Source of the DNA: Legionella genomosp. 1
GTDB taxonomy: Bacteria > Pseudomonadota > Gammaproteobacteria > Legionellales > Legionellaceae
Assembly: GCA_945878975.1 (NCBI GenBank)
Contig: CAMCUM010000019.1
Coordinates: 1-45,019 of the forward strand
Direction of reading: 5' to 3'
Length of the DNA stretch: 45,019 bases
Positions 27,633 to 37,389 of the stretch are shown piece after piece (position 1 is the stretch's first letter; every line of letters begins with the position of its first letter). The notes under the pieces are model-generated. The model saw nothing but the letters and a program-made list of their open reading frames with translations. It did no database searches and was not told the origin of the DNA. The position numbers and the translations under genes were made by a program.

Positions 27633-28049
27633 CTAATATTCTAATGACCAAAGTATTTCTGTAGGAAGCGTATACAAAGACTTTATCTTAAAACTTGCAT
27701 GCATATTGTTTTCATTAAAAGTTTTCTCATTCATCACATGATAATTAGTGGTATACAGCATAATGCTTTGGTCCACCCCACAGGTATAGGTTAATAGAAT
27801 AGATTTATCGTCGCGACCGACCCTATAACGAGGTCCAGATCTCATGATAAAAGACTCTGTTTGAAAAGCTGGGATAACCTCGGGTATTTGACTGCTATCA
27901 GAGACATGTCCAAATAAAATACTATGATCTTGTAATTGGCAATCAGTATAAAGGTTATTCCTAATCTTGATGATAAATTGACCCAATGATGCTGCACAGA
28001 TTGGCATACTTAGAAACAAGAAGCACATTGGCAATATTTTGCTCATCAT
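27633..28049 (-). CDS. Small secreted protein, paralogue of the gene downstream
   Basis: I place the start at ATG 28047-28049 (a second ATG follows directly), giving about 138 residues with a signal peptide (SKILPMCFLFLSMPICAA). The mature part has IIKIRNN, Cys in TDCQL, a GPRYR stretch and Cys in YTCGVD, matching the downstream paralogue position by position. The frame is open a further 12 codons upstream to 28085, but that part is hydrophilic and would bury the signal peptide. The two genes are separated by eight bases and are likely one operon. Function unknown. Confidence 0.72.
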   Translation of the reverse strand: MMSKILPMCFLFLSMPICAASLGQFIIKIRNNLYTDCQLQDHSILFGHVSDSSQIPEVIPAFQTESFIMRSGPRYRVGRDDKSILLTYTCGVDQSIMLYTTNYHVMNEKTFNENNMHASFKIKSLYTLPTEILWSLEY

Positions 28050-28147
28050 GACCCAATTAAAATTAAACGCACTCGATTCTATCATGTTGGGTCTTTTTTT
28101 GGAAACACCATCATTGGATAGAGGGTTACTTTTGAAGGTTACTGTTC

Positions 28148-28178
28148 ACACGTCCCGCGGCTTGTCAACGGGACGTAG
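28148..28178. repeat. Dispersed palindromic repeat copy downstream of valS
   Basis: CGTCCCG (28151-28157) and CGGGACG (28169-28175) pair around a CGGCTTGTCAA-type loop shared with the other copies of this family. Located just past the valS stop; it may add a hairpin to the transcript but has no T-tract. Confidence 0.6.
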
Positions 28179-28190
28179 GGCACAGAGTTT

Positions 28191-30965
28191 TTAATTTTCT
28201 TTTATCGCTGCTATGCTCTTACGATGTGATTGCAATTTTTCCAAAGCAAGCAAGGCCTGCTGAAGTTTTTCTTCCATAGAAGCGATTAACTCTGATGGGG
28301 CTTTTTCTCTAAAATCGCTAGAGTTCAATTTACTTTGCGCATACGTCATATCTTTATCGAGTTTCGCTAATTCTTTGTCCAAACGTGCTAGCTCTGCTTG
28401 TTTGTCGATGAGCTCGCTGATCGGGATTAAAATTTCAATATTGCCGACCAAGGTTGAGGCATAAACAGCTTGTTGATCTCGCTCAGTGTCCATATCGATA
28501 CTGCTGATTTTGCTCAATGAGGACAAAATTTTCTGATGTTGTTGCACTCTTTGTTTGGTTTCAGAGTCAAGATGACATAGAAGAATCGGGACAGGCTTTG
28601 CAGGACTGATTCCTGTTTCAGAGCGCAAGGTACGGATGGCTTGGACGATTTCTTTGATCCAAGCAAATTCTGTTTCAGCATGGTTATGAATCAACTGAGG
28701 CTCTACCTGTGGGTATGCACATAACATGATCGTTTCAGTATTATCGGTGCTAATTTTGGTGATACGCTGCCAAAGTGCTTCGGTAATAAAAGGGATAATT
28801 GGGTGGAGCAATTTTAAAATCTGCGTGAGCACATGTGTTAAAGTACGCCGTGTACCACGCATCAGTGGCGCGTGAGACGATTCATCAAAGAGGACTACTT
28901 TGGCTAATTCTAAATACCAATCACAATATTCATGCCAAACAAATTCGTATAATTGGTTCGCTAATAAATCAAAGCGATACTGGGCAAGATGCTCATGACA
29001 CTGGGCAATCGTTTTTTGTAATACCGACAATATCCATTCATCTGCTGGAGAATATTGAAATGCGCCATCGTCAAAATCGCCATTATCATCTTTCGTACAG
29101 AGTAAAACAAAACGCGCCGCATTCCATAATTTGTTACAAAAGTTTCTATAGCCATCTACGCGATTCAAGTCGAAGCGGACTTGACGACTGTGAGAGGCCA
29201 AAGAACAAAAAGTAAAGCGTAATGCATCGGCACCAAACGCTGAAATACCATTTGGATAGGATTTTTTCGTTTGTTTGGCAATCTTATCTTTCGCTGAAGC
29301 GAGCATCAAATTAGATGTTCTTTTTATCAATAAATCATGGAGGCTAATCCCATTGACGATATCCAGTGGATCTAAAACATTTCCTCTGGATTTCGACATT
29401 TTTTTGCCTTCGCTGTCACAGATCAACCCCGTGATCACAATGGTTTGAAAAGGGATTTTGCCTGTGAATTTTAGGCCCATCATGATCATTCTAGCTACCC
29501 AGAAAAAGATGATGTCAAAACCGGTGAACAAAACATTGGTGGGATAAAACTGTTCCAAATCCGCAGTTTTTTCTGGCCAACCTAGCGATGAAAACGGCCA
29601 TAAAGCAGCCGAAAACCAAGTGTCCAGCACATCCTCGTCTTGTTTTAAATGGACTTCTGGATCAAGTTTGTATTTGAAACGCACATCATTTTCGCTATAT
29701 CCCACGTAAATATGGCCATGATCGTCATACCAGGCTGGAATGCGATGTCCCCACCATAATTGGCGGCTGATACACCAGTCTTGGATATTCTCCATCCATT
29801 GAAAATAGGTTTTGCTCCAATTGTCTGGAACAAAACGAATATCACCGTTGCGGACTGCAGCGATTGCTGGTTCTGCCAATGGTTTGATTTTGACGTACCA
29901 TTGGTCGGTTAATAAGGGTTCAATCACCACAGCAGATTTTTCACCCCGTGGGATTTTAGAGTGATGTGGCTCAATTTTTACCAGAAGACCTAATGCGGTG
30001 AGATCCGCAACGATGGCTTCTCTGGCGACAAAACGGTCCATTCCTTGATACTTTAACGGAGCATGCGTGTTGATATGGGCTGTTTTGGTAAGGATATTGA
30101 GCATAGGCAAATTGTGTCGTTTACCGATTTCATAATCGTTAAAATCGTGCGCCGGTGTGATTTTGACACAGCCTGAGCCAAATGCTTGATCGACATAGTC
30201 GTCAGCAATAATGGGAATGGTGCGGTCGCACAAGGGTAAATGAAGTTGTTTACCAATAAGATGTTGGTAGCGAACATCGTGAGGATTGACCGCGACTGCC
30301 ATGTCTCCTAATAACGTCTCAGGGCGTGTCGTTGCGATGGTCACATGTTCATCGGAGTCAACCAATGGGTAGTTGATATGCCAGAGTGACCCCAACTCCT
30401 CTTCAGAAATAACTTCAAGATCTGAGATGGCTGTGCCTAGTTTTGGATCCCAATTCACCAAGCGATTACCGCGATAGATCAAGCCTTCTTCGTGTAGCTG
30501 GATAAATACTTTGTACACAGCATCCGATAAGCCTTTGTCCAAAGTAAAACGTTCACGCGACCAATCTGCAGAAGCACCGATACGGCGCATTTGTGATGTA
30601 ATTTGCCCACCAGACGTTTCTTTCCACTGCCAGACGCGATCCAAAAATTCATCGCGACTCATATCTTTACGCGCCAAACCTTGCTTTTCTAATTGGGTCT
30701 CTACGACTAATTGTGTCGCAATGCCAGCATGGTCTGTACCAGGCTGCCAGAGGGTGGAGCGGCCTGTCATGCGTTGGTAACGGATCATCGTATCAATCAA
30801 AGTATGTTGAAAACCATGTCCCATATGTAAACTGCCGGTGACATTAGGTGGGGGGAGCATGATACAGTAGGGATCTTTGTCACCATGGGGTTCAAAATAT
30901 CGACGCGACTCCCATAGTTCATAGCAGGTTTGTTCGATATCATTTGGTGAGTAATTTTTTTCCAC
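28191..30965 (-). CDS. valS: Valyl-tRNA synthetase
   Basis: Charges tRNA-Val with valine and edits misactivated threonine. The 924-residue class Ia enzyme has the HIGH-type motif HMGHG near residue 48 within PPPNVTGSLHMGHG, the editing domain with TTRPETLLGD near residue 215, the KMSKS loop at about residue 522, an anticodon-binding domain and the C-terminal coiled coil characteristic of ValRS (ARLDKELAKLDKDM). The start is GTG at 30963-30965 preceded by AAGG. An extended -10 element TGATATACT (minus strand, 30996-31004) may be its promoter. No holC follows. Confidence 0.98.
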   Translation of the reverse strand: MEKNYSPNDIEQTCYELWESRRYFEPHGDKDPYCIMLPPPNVTGSLHMGHGFQHTLIDTMIRYQRMTGRSTLWQPGTDHAGIATQLVVETQLEKQGLARKDMSRDEFLDRVWQWKETSGGQITSQMRRIGASADWSRERFTLDKGLSDAVYKVFIQLHEEGLIYRGNRLVNWDPKLGTAISDLEVISEEELGSLWHINYPLVDSDEHVTIATTRPETLLGDMAVAVNPHDVRYQHLIGKQLHLPLCDRTIPIIADDYVDQAFGSGCVKITPAHDFNDYEIGKRHNLPMLNILTKTAHINTHAPLKYQGMDRFVAREAIVADLTALGLLVKIEPHHSKIPRGEKSAVVIEPLLTDQWYVKIKPLAEPAIAAVRNGDIRFVPDNWSKTYFQWMENIQDWCISRQLWWGHRIPAWYDDHGHIYVGYSENDVRFKYKLDPEVHLKQDEDVLDTWFSAALWPFSSLGWPEKTADLEQFYPTNVLFTGFDIIFFWVARMIMMGLKFTGKIPFQTIVITGLICDSEGKKMSKSRGNVLDPLDIVNGISLHDLLIKRTSNLMLASAKDKIAKQTKKSYPNGISAFGADALRFTFCSLASHSRQVRFDLNRVDGYRNFCNKLWNAARFVLLCTKDDNGDFDDGAFQYSPADEWILSVLQKTIAQCHEHLAQYRFDLLANQLYEFVWHEYCDWYLELAKVVLFDESSHAPLMRGTRRTLTHVLTQILKLLHPIIPFITEALWQRITKISTDNTETIMLCAYPQVEPQLIHNHAETEFAWIKEIVQAIRTLRSETGISPAKPVPILLCHLDSETKQRVQQHQKILSSLSKISSIDMDTERDQQAVYASTLVGNIEILIPISELIDKQAELARLDKELAKLDKDMTYAQSKLNSSDFREKAPSELIASMEEKLQQALLALEKLQSHRKSIAAIKEN

Positions 30966-30995
30966 AGCATACCTTGAAGACTTTATTTTCTTCGC

Positions 30996-31004
30996 AGTAT
31001 ATCA
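30996..31004 (-). promoter_or_regulatory. Extended -10 promoter element of valS
   Basis: Minus-strand TGA-TATACT about 30 bases before the valS GTG. No good -35 box is visible, consistent with an extended -10 promoter. Confidence 0.35.
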
Positions 31005-31047
31005 CCAACTTAAAAATCATCGCTAGTGAATAATACTGTGAAATAAA

Positions 31048-31076
31048 TTGACTTTTGTGATTGATTTTTGTACAAA
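31048..31076 (+). promoter_or_regulatory. Predicted promoter of the frameshifted gene
   Basis: TTGACT (31048-31053), a 17-base spacer and TACAAA (31071-31076) precede the GAGGT ribosome binding site and ATG 31108. Confidence 0.5.
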
Positions 31077-31107
31077 AATGCGCATATTAATATTCTTTGA
31101 GGTAGTT

Positions 31108-31755
31108 ATGGGCTTGTATCGCAAATTTAGTGAGGCACTAGGAAATAATCCAAATTTTGGTTATTTATTAAACAGAAATTCCTTGCAACAGGCTTTTCAT
31201 CACCTTGATGATGCTGCTGAAAATCTGGGGCATTTAAAAGATACTCAAATAGCAGGGCAAGCTTCTGCTTTTGATCAATGGGGTACTCGCTTTTGTGCGT
31301 TAGAGACAGTTTGCGGTATTGGGGCCTGCAAGAGTGTTTATTCATAATCAAAAACAGAGACAAGAACATGTCGAGTTGGTAGGCCTCATTACTACTCAGC
31401 TGAATAATTTTCTTAATGTTTATGAGGACCCAAATTTACTCGTAGAACCACAAAGCAGGTATCGATTGACGAATGGTGGTTGGGCGGGTGAGGGTAATGA
31501 AGCAGGCACTCAGGCTCAGCGTTTGGCTACTGAGCTTCAAGATAAAATTAACGCAGTTATTTTTAAGCGTAAACTGGTTGGAGACGCTGCGCGAGTATCG
31601 GTTTAGCCTATACCGGGATTGGGTTGGCTGTGGTGAGTATTCCCGTTTGTTTTTATGGGTCATTTTTTCTGAATAATACCAAACGTCAAAAGAAACTGTC
31701 TGAGATTGGTGAGGAAACAGAGAAGGCATTGATTTCTACGCAGCATTTAAGTTAA
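31108..31755 (+). pseudogene. Membrane-anchored protein gene with two compensating frameshifts
   Basis: The reading starts at ATG 31108 with GAGGT eight bases upstream and stays in that frame to about 31301-31318, where it must shift by one base to continue as ARVFIHNQKQRQ and so on (to about 31595). It then shifts back to the first frame for the end, GLAYTGIGLAVVSIPVCFYGS followed by NTKRQKKL and stop TAA 31753-31755. Rejoined, it encodes about 215 residues: a soluble helical part, one hydrophobic segment near the end and a short charged tail with an EIGEETEKAL stretch. The family is unknown to me. Glu-rich tails after a membrane segment occur in type IV secretion substrates of Legionella, which is a weak hint only. 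Sequencing errors could also produce two compensating shifts. Confidence 0.6.
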
Positions 31756-31760
31756 GGATG

Positions 31761-31839
31761 GTAGCCTGGATGTAGCGCAGCGGAATCCGGGAAGTCGGCG
31801 GCACTGACCCCGGATTTCGCTGCGCTACATCCAGGCTAC
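31761..31839. repeat. Inverted repeat of the GTAGCCTGGATG(C/T)AGCGCAGCG family
   Basis: Arms 31761-31791 and 31809-31839 pair with one internal mismatch around a 17-base loop. The arm core matches that of the 34-bp palindrome at 16621-16708. It lies between the pseudogene and glyA. Repeats of this wording are widespread in proteobacterial intergenic regions. Confidence 0.85.
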
Positions 31840-31928
31840 GGTCACGATGTATAACGAAATTCGCATCGCATGCTTGGTAGGTAGGGCACTTTTTGATGAG
31901 CGCTGATCTCTTTTGGAAATGAAAACCA

Positions 31929-31958
31929 TTGACCAAATAGGAGTCTAAGGCATAAAAT
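31929..31958 (+). promoter_or_regulatory. Predicted promoter of glyA
   Basis: TTGACC (31929-31934), an 18-base spacer and TAAAAT (31953-31958) lie about 40 bases before the chosen glyA start. No glycine riboswitch motif is seen in the leader. Confidence 0.55.
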
Positions 31959-32000
31959 CAACACGTGCAAAAGTTGCCACTCCACCCAGTGAGAGCGTCC

Positions 32001-33263
32001 ATGATAAAAAATACCAGTACCATTGCAGAATTTGATAAAGAATTATGGCAAGCGATATGTGGGGAAGCCCAGCGTCAGGAAGACCATATTGAATTGATCG
32101 CGTCGGAAAACTATGTTAGCCCCGCCGTATTAGCAGCCCAAGGCTCTGTTTTAACCAATAAATACGCGGAAGGGTACCCAGGGAAACGTTATTATGGTGG
32201 TTGTGAGTACGTAGACATCGCTGAAGAATTGGCCATTGCACGTGCGAAACAATTGTTTGGCGCAGATTATGTCAATGTTCAACCGCATTCTGGTTCACAA
32301 GCCAATGCCGCAGCCATGATGTCGATGGTGAAGCCTGGAGATTTGATCCTAGGGATGTCCTTATCGCATGGTGGGCATTTAACCCATGGTTCTACCGTCA
32401 ATTTTTCGGGTTTGCTGTATCGTAGCATGCAATATGGTTTGAATGAGCAAACTGGTTTGATCGACTACGATGCAATGGAAGCCTTGGCGTTGGAGCATCG
32501 CCCTAAATTGATCATCGCTGGATTTTCGGCGTATTCTCAGACAGTGGACTGGGCTCGTTTTCGAGCGGTTGCAGATAAAATTGGTGCTTATTTCATGGCT
32601 GATATTGCGCATGTCGCAGGTCTGATTGCTGTAGGCTTATATCCCTCTCCGCTTCCTTACGCTGATGTGGTCACTACGACAACGCATAAAACGTTGCGCG
32701 GCCCACGAGGCGGCATGATTTTAGCGAAAGCGAATCCTGAACTTGAGAAAAAATTAAATTCCGCTGTATTTCCTGGTAGCCAAGGCGGCCCATTGATGCA
32801 TGTGATAGCTGCCAAAGCCGTCGCATTTTTAGAAGCTTTGCAGCCTGAGTTTCATCAATATCAACAGCAGATTATCAACAATGCGCAAACAATGGCAAAC
32901 ACGCTTATTGGCCGGAACTATCGGATTGTTTCAGGTGGGACGGTGAATCACTTAATGTTGGTCGACTTGATTGCCAAAGATATCACAGGCAAAGATGCGG
33001 ATGCCGCATTGAATCGTGCCCATATTACTGTAAATAAAAATTCTGTACCGAATGATCAGCGCTCACCTTTTGTGACCAGTGGCTTACGTTTGGGCACACC
33101 AGCGGTGACAACTCGGGGATTTAAAGAGCCTGAGATAATCCGACTTAGTCATTGGATTGCTGATATATTGGACCATATGGGAGATGAGGCGGTTGTCTCG
33201 CGTGTCAAATCAGACGTTGCGGAGCTTTGCCGCGAGTTTCCTGTATACCAACCTGTGAGATAA
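32001..33263 (+). CDS. glyA: Serine hydroxymethyltransferase
   Basis: Interconverts serine and glycine with tetrahydrofolate, the main source of one-carbon units. I use ATG 32001, preceded by GAGAG, giving 420 residues with the family-typical start; the frame is open 12 codons further to 31965, within the promoter. The PLP lysine is Lys230 in [14 protein letters not shown]. Other motifs are [26 protein letters not shown] and the HSGSQANAA region. nrdR follows directly; glyA-nrdR-nusB is a known gammaproteobacterial order. Confidence 0.98.
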   Translation: MIKNTSTIAEFDKELWQAICGEAQRQEDHIELIASENYVSPAVLAAQGSVLTNKYAEGYPGKRYYGGCEYVDIAEELAIARAKQLFGADYVNVQPHSGSQANAAAMMSMVKPGDLILGMSLSHGGHLTHGSTVNFSGLLYRSMQYGLNEQTGLIDYDAMEALALEHRPKLIIAGFSAYSQTVDWARFRAVADKIGAYFMADIAHVAGLIAVGLYPSPLPYADVVTTTTHKTLRGPRGGMILAKANPELEKKLNSAVFPGSQGGPLMHVIAAKAVAFLEALQPEFHQYQQQIINNAQTMANTLIGRNYRIVSGGTVNHLMLVDLIAKDITGKDADAALNRAHITVNKNSVPNDQRSPFVTSGLRLGTPAVTTRGFKEPEIIRLSHWIADILDHMGDEAVVSRVKSDVAELCREFPVYQPVR

Positions 33264-33265
33264 GA

Positions 33266-33721
33266 ATGCATTGTCCCTTTTGTCATGCGATGGATACCAA
33301 GGTTATTGACTCCAGATTAATTGCGGATGGCGCGCAAGTACGAAGAAGGCGAGAATGTATCGAGTGTCAAGAACGGTTTACTACGTTTGAAAGTGCCGAA
33401 TTATTGATGCCTGTTGTTATCAAAAGAGACGGGCGTAGAGAATTGTTTCGCTTTGATAATTTACGTGCTGGGATGTTACGAGCTTTAGAAAAGCGTCCAG
33501 TCAGCACAGATGATTTAGAAGCAGCGCTTGTGATCATTACACAAAAAATGCGTGACACGGGCGAGCGTGAAATTGATTCACGGCAAATAGGCGAATGGGT
33601 GATGGAACAACTCTTTCGTTTGGATCACATTGCTTATGTGCGTTTTGCCTCTGTTTATAAGCGATTTGAAGATGTTAGTGAATTTCAACAGGCCATCGAT
33701 CAAATGAATGATGGCGATTAA
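33266..33721 (+). CDS. nrdR: Transcriptional repressor NrdR
   Basis: Represses ribonucleotide reductase genes in response to ATP/dATP. From ATG 33266 the protein has 151 residues, the family length. The zinc ribbon uses Cys3, Cys6, Cys31 and Cys34 (MHCPFC and CIEC), followed by the ATP-cone domain with [11 protein letters not shown] near residue 50 and the C-terminal region [10 protein letters not shown]. The start is two bases after the glyA stop with GATAAGA upstream; the open frame beginning at 33227 overlaps glyA and is not used. Confidence 0.97.
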   Translation: MHCPFCHAMDTKVIDSRLIADGAQVRRRRECIECQERFTTFESAELLMPVVIKRDGRRELFRFDNLRAGMLRALEKRPVSTDDLEAALVIITQKMRDTGEREIDSRQIGEWVMEQLFRLDHIAYVRFASVYKRFEDVSEFQQAIDQMNDGD

Positions 33722-33729
33722 GGATCCCT

Positions 33730-34173
33730 GTGACGAATACGATTAGTGGTAAACGACGTGCGCGTAAGCTTGCTTTGCAATCGTTGTATCAATGGCTTAT
33801 GGCAGATGCGGATCTTCATCATATTGAAGCTCAGTTTTCTGCGGCCAATAATATGGAAAAAGTGGATATTGACTACTATCGTCGCCTACTTTACGGCATA
33901 CCAAAAAATTTAACGGATATAGAGGCTGCGATTATTCCTTTTCTGGACAGACCTATTGAGAGTTTGAATCCAATCGAGTTAACCATTTTACGCGTTTGTA
34001 CGTTTGAATTATATCATTGCGTGGAAATTCCATATCGGGTTATTCTGGATGAATCAGTTTCTCTTGCGAAAGCATTTGGCTCTCAAGATGGGCATCGTTA
34101 TGTGAACGGTGTTCTGCATAATATGGCGCAAACAGTACGCAAAATAGAAATTGAATCCACTAAACGGTGTTGA
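33730..34173 (+). CDS. nusB: Transcription antitermination factor NusB
   Basis: Works with NusE, NusA and NusG in antitermination at rRNA operons. The 147-residue product starts at GTG 33730, eight bases after nrdR. The helical protein shows ARKLALQSLYQW at the start, the conserved RPIESLNPIELTILRVCTFELYH and the C-terminal YRVILDESVSLAKAFGS and YVNGVLHNMA. ribE/ribH, often adjacent, are not present in this window, and neither is thiL downstream. Confidence 0.96.
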   Translation: MTNTISGKRRARKLALQSLYQWLMADADLHHIEAQFSAANNMEKVDIDYYRRLLYGIPKNLTDIEAAIIPFLDRPIESLNPIELTILRVCTFELYHCVEIPYRVILDESVSLAKAFGSQDGHRYVNGVLHNMAQTVRKIEIESTKRC

Positions 34174-34255
34174 AGCATAAAAAAAATCAAAGATCTGCTA
34201 CAGCAGGCTTGGTTACATGCGGCATTTTGCATTTGCTCAATTGGGAGATAAATGG

Positions 34256-35302
34256 ATGAACCAAAATCATAAAGAATTACTCACTATGGTTGCGAGCATT
34301 GGCATTGTTTTATTTTCGCTGTATATTATCCATCGCTTCATCCCATCATTGGCTTGGGCATCTATCATTGTGGTCACCACGTATCCGCTTTACAATCGTT
34401 GGAAAAAACTATTAAAAAACCATGATAATTTGGCGGCTTTTTTATTTACAACCTTTCTAACGCTATTGTTAGTTGTCCCATTGAGTTGGCTCGTGTCGGT
34501 ATTGATCGTAGAATTTCAACTCTTTCTTACTTATGTGAAACAAATTAACCAAACGGGTGGAGAAGCACCTTCATTTTTGCAAGAATTACCCATGATAGGT
34601 GATCAAATCGTTACTTATTGGGATGAGCATATTGGCCAACCAGGAAATGTACAATCTTTTTTTTCTAATTTACATCTATCATTGACAACCAGCCATTACA
34701 TTAAAGAAGTTGGGGGCTCAGTTGTCCATCGTAGCATCCAGGTCGGCTTTACGGTATTGAGCATGTTCTTCTTGTTTCGTGATGGACATATTTTAGATAA
34801 GCAACTGAATCTGGTTGGCGAAAGATGTCTGGGGGAACGGTGGTTTCGCTATTCTCGTAAATTACCCGCAGCATTACGTGCAACAGTCAATGGTACGTTT
34901 GTAGTCGGGGCGGGTGTTGGAATATTGATGGGTCTATGTTATGGCTTGATTGGCGTTCCAGCGCCAACCTTGGTTGGGATATTTACCGCTTTTGCAGCGA
35001 TGATTCCTTTTGTAGTGCCCCTTGTTTTTGGCGCAGTCGCCCTTATATTACTGTATCATGGGGCTATGATTCCTGCAGTGATCGTTATTATTTGGGGGAC
35101 TGTGGTGATGTTCGTCGCCGATCATTTTATCAAACCTTTGCTGATTGGCGGAGCGACCCAACTGCCTTTTTTGGCGGTGCTATTTGGCATATTAGGTGGC
35201 TTAGAAACCATGGGGGTTTTGGGGTTGTTTGTAGGACCTATTGTGATGGTGTTATTTATCACGTTGTGGATAGAAGCACAAACCACGACGCATCATCGTT
35301 AA
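34256..35302 (+). CDS. AI-2E family transporter (PerM/YdiK-like permease)
   Basis: A polytopic inner-membrane protein of about 348 residues with around eight hydrophobic helices: paired helices near residues 10-30 and 50-80, a long periplasmic or cytoplasmic stretch, and a C-terminal run with GAGVGILMGLCYGLIGVPAP, then MIPFVVPLVFGAVALILL and a final FLAVLFGILGGLETMGVLGLFVGPIV. These match the PF01594 family, which includes AI-2 exporters and general permeases; the true substrate is unknown. I choose ATG 34256 because GGGAG lies ten bases upstream; the frame opens at 34217. Confidence 0.85.
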   Translation: MNQNHKELLTMVASIGIVLFSLYIIHRFIPSLAWASIIVVTTYPLYNRWKKLLKNHDNLAAFLFTTFLTLLLVVPLSWLVSVLIVEFQLFLTYVKQINQTGGEAPSFLQELPMIGDQIVTYWDEHIGQPGNVQSFFSNLHLSLTTSHYIKEVGGSVVHRSIQVGFTVLSMFFLFRDGHILDKQLNLVGERCLGERWFRYSRKLPAALRATVNGTFVVGAGVGILMGLCYGLIGVPAPTLVGIFTAFAAMIPFVVPLVFGAVALILLYHGAMIPAVIVIIWGTVVMFVADHFIKPLLIGGATQLPFLAVLFGILGGLETMGVLGLFVGPIVMVLFITLWIEAQTTTHHR

Positions 35303-35375
35303 GCATTTTGTACGACACATTTTTGAAAGCGTCTTTGCAAAGACGGATTTCTAAATTAATCTAAGAGGGCTTATT

Positions 35376-35924
35376 TTGGACCAATTTCGTGGCACAACCA
35401 TTCTGTCGGTCAGAAGGGGATCTAAAGTTGTGATTGGTGGGGATGGTCAGGCAACCCATGGTCATACCATCATGAAATCGAATGTACGGAAAGTCAGACG
35501 CTTGTATCAAGACAAGGTGATAGCTGGCTTTGCTGGCGGAACTGCAGATGCGTTTACTTTGTTTGAACGATTTGAAGCCAAATTAGAAATGCATCAAGGG
35601 CATTTGGTTCGAGCTGCAGTGGAATTGGCCAAAGATTGGCGCACCGATCGTATGTTGCGTCGTTTAGAAGCACTTTTAGCAGTGGCTGATAGCAAATCTT
35701 CGCTGATCATTTCGGGCAACGGCGATGTGATCGAACCAGAGCAAGGCTTGATGGCAATTGGCTCTGGCGGTCCTTATGCACAAGCTGCCGCACGCGCATT
35801 GCTCGAAAGCACCGAATTAAGTGCAGAAGAAATTGTTAGAAAAAGTTTGAATATAGCTGGGGATATTTGTATTTATACAAATAAAAATATTTGTTTGGAA
35901 GAACTGGATAATACTTGTGAATAA
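35376..35924 (+). CDS. hslV: HslV peptidase subunit of the HslVU protease
   Basis: The proteolytic core of the ATP-dependent HslVU complex. The TTG start at 35376 gives 182 residues; the preceding GAGGG motif supports it. The catalytic N-terminal threonine is Thr7, exposed after removal of MDQFRG, followed by TILSVRRG. The conserved stretches [53 protein letters not shown] and [16 protein letters not shown] match the family closely. Its end overlaps the start of hslU by eight bases, so the two are coupled. Confidence 0.98.
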   Translation: MDQFRGTTILSVRRGSKVVIGGDGQATHGHTIMKSNVRKVRRLYQDKVIAGFAGGTADAFTLFERFEAKLEMHQGHLVRAAVELAKDWRTDRMLRRLEALLAVADSKSSLIISGNGDVIEPEQGLMAIGSGGPYAQAAARALLESTELSAEEIVRKSLNIAGDICIYTNKNICLEELDNTCE

Positions 35925-37248
35925 AACTAAATCTATGATGACCCCTCGAGAAATTGTCGAGGAATTAGACAAGCACATTATTGGGCAAGATGGTGCAAAA
36001 CGTGCGGTAGCTATCGCTTTACGCAATCGTTGGCGTCGGATGCAAATCAATGATGAAGCGTTGCGTGAAGAAATCATGCCGAAGAATATTTTAATGATTG
36101 GTCCTACTGGTGTGGGTAAAACTGAAATCGCGCGGCGTTTGGCAAAACTGGTCGATGCCCCTTTTATCAAAGTAGAAGCGACCAAATTCACTGAAATAGG
36201 GTATGTAGGGCGAGATGTTGATTCCATTATTCGTGATTTAGCCGATATTGGTATCAAGCAAGAAAGAGAAATGGCTATGAAAAAAGTACAGCAACCTGCC
36301 GAGGATGCTGCTGAAGAACGAATCTTAGACATACTGCTACCACCAGTACGCTCTAGCAAACCAGAAGAAAAAGACACGTCTACACGCCAAATATTTCGTA
36401 AAAAATTGCGCGAAGGTGAACTAAATGACCAAGAGATTGAAGTAGATTTAGCTGTCGCGGCAACGGGTGTAGAAATCATGGCACCGCCTGGAATGGAAGA
36501 CTTAACTAGTCAATTACAATCGATGTTTCAGCAAGTGGGTACTGGTCGAACCAAATCCCGTAAAATGCCAATTAAAAAAGCATTGAAGCTCTTAACTGAA
36601 GAAGAGGCCGCGAAATTAATCAATGAAGATGATATCAAAACCCGCGCGATTGAAAATATTGAACAAAATGGCATCGTGTTCATTGATGAGATTGATAAAG
36701 TGGCCCGCCACGCTGGTCAAGGTGGGGAAGTTTCGCGTGAAGGGGTGCAGCGTGATTTACTCCCTTTGGTTGAAGGCTGCACGGTGACCACCAAATACGG
36801 CCTGATCAAATCTGATCATATTCTTTTTATCGCTTCTGGCGCTTTTCACGTGTCTAAACCATCCGATTTGGTCGCAGAATTGCAAGGTCGTTTACCGATC
36901 CGAGTAGAATTGTCCGCATTGACCACCGAAGATTTCATCAAGATTTTAACCGATCCCTTCGCATCTCTTACAGAGCAATATTCCGCTTTAATGGGCACAG
37001 AAGGTTTGACGTTGGTCTATGCAGAAACCGGTATTCGACGTATTGCCGAAGTAGCATGGCAAGTGAACGAACGCACAGAAAATATCGGCGCACGTCGTTT
37101 GTATACGGTCATGGAACGTTTACTGGAAACCGTTTCGTTTGAAGCCACCGATCGCTCTGGCGAATCAGTAACCATCGATGTGGATTATGTGAATAAGCAT
37201 TTAGGCAAATTGATCGGAAACGAAGATTTGGCGCGGTATATATTGTAA
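35917..37248 (+). CDS. hslU: HslU ATPase subunit of the HslVU protease
   Basis: AAA+ unfoldase that feeds substrates to HslV. The 443-residue protein begins at GTG 35917. Walker [10 protein letters not shown] is near residue 63, the I-domain lies between about 110 and 240, Walker [12 protein letters not shown] is near residue 255, and the sensor-2 region [16 protein letters not shown] is near residue 400. It ends LARYIL, the C-terminal tail that docks into HslV. A hairpin of 10 base pairs (37265-37296) follows. Confidence 0.98.
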   Translation: MNKTKSMMTPREIVEELDKHIIGQDGAKRAVAIALRNRWRRMQINDEALREEIMPKNILMIGPTGVGKTEIARRLAKLVDAPFIKVEATKFTEIGYVGRDVDSIIRDLADIGIKQEREMAMKKVQQPAEDAAEERILDILLPPVRSSKPEEKDTSTRQIFRKKLREGELNDQEIEVDLAVAATGVEIMAPPGMEDLTSQLQSMFQQVGTGRTKSRKMPIKKALKLLTEEEAAKLINEDDIKTRAIENIEQNGIVFIDEIDKVARHAGQGGEVSREGVQRDLLPLVEGCTVTTKYGLIKSDHILFIASGAFHVSKPSDLVAELQGRLPIRVELSALTTEDFIKILTDPFASLTEQYSALMGTEGLTLVYAETGIRRIAEVAWQVNERTENIGARRLYTVMERLLETVSFEATDRSGESVTIDVDYVNKHLGKLIGNEDLARYIL

Positions 37249-37264
37249 ACCAGAGAGAAGATGC

Positions 37265-37335
37265 AGCCTTTATGACGCTACTGCGACATAAAGGCTATGG
37301 TTGAAAATTTAAAGGTAGGTTGGGCCATTGGCCCA
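37265..37335. repeat. Two hairpins between convergent hslU and the cysteine desulfurase gene
   Basis: AGCCTTTATG (37265-37274) pairs perfectly with CATAAAGGCT (37287-37296). A second palindrome, TGGGCCA-T-TGGCCCA, occupies 37321-37335. Neither is followed by a T-tract. Being between convergent genes, they may stop transcription from both sides; the second resembles widespread GGTTGGGC-type intergenic repeats. Confidence 0.6.
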
Positions 37336-37389
37336 GCACTCGCGCAAAGCGTCACATCACTGTGTTCGTAAAACCTGAGATGTGAGCTA

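Noticed and set aside
31048-31107. Upstream start for the frameshifted gene at 31048
   Set aside because: The -35 box of the predicted promoter lies there, while ATG 31108 has a good ribosome binding site.
31840-32000. Glycine riboswitch upstream of glyA
   Set aside because: The leader after the predicted promoter is only about 35 bases and has no such aptamer.
37265-37296. Canonical Rho-independent terminator after hslU
   Set aside because: The hairpin is perfect but lacks a T-tract, so it is listed only as a hairpin.
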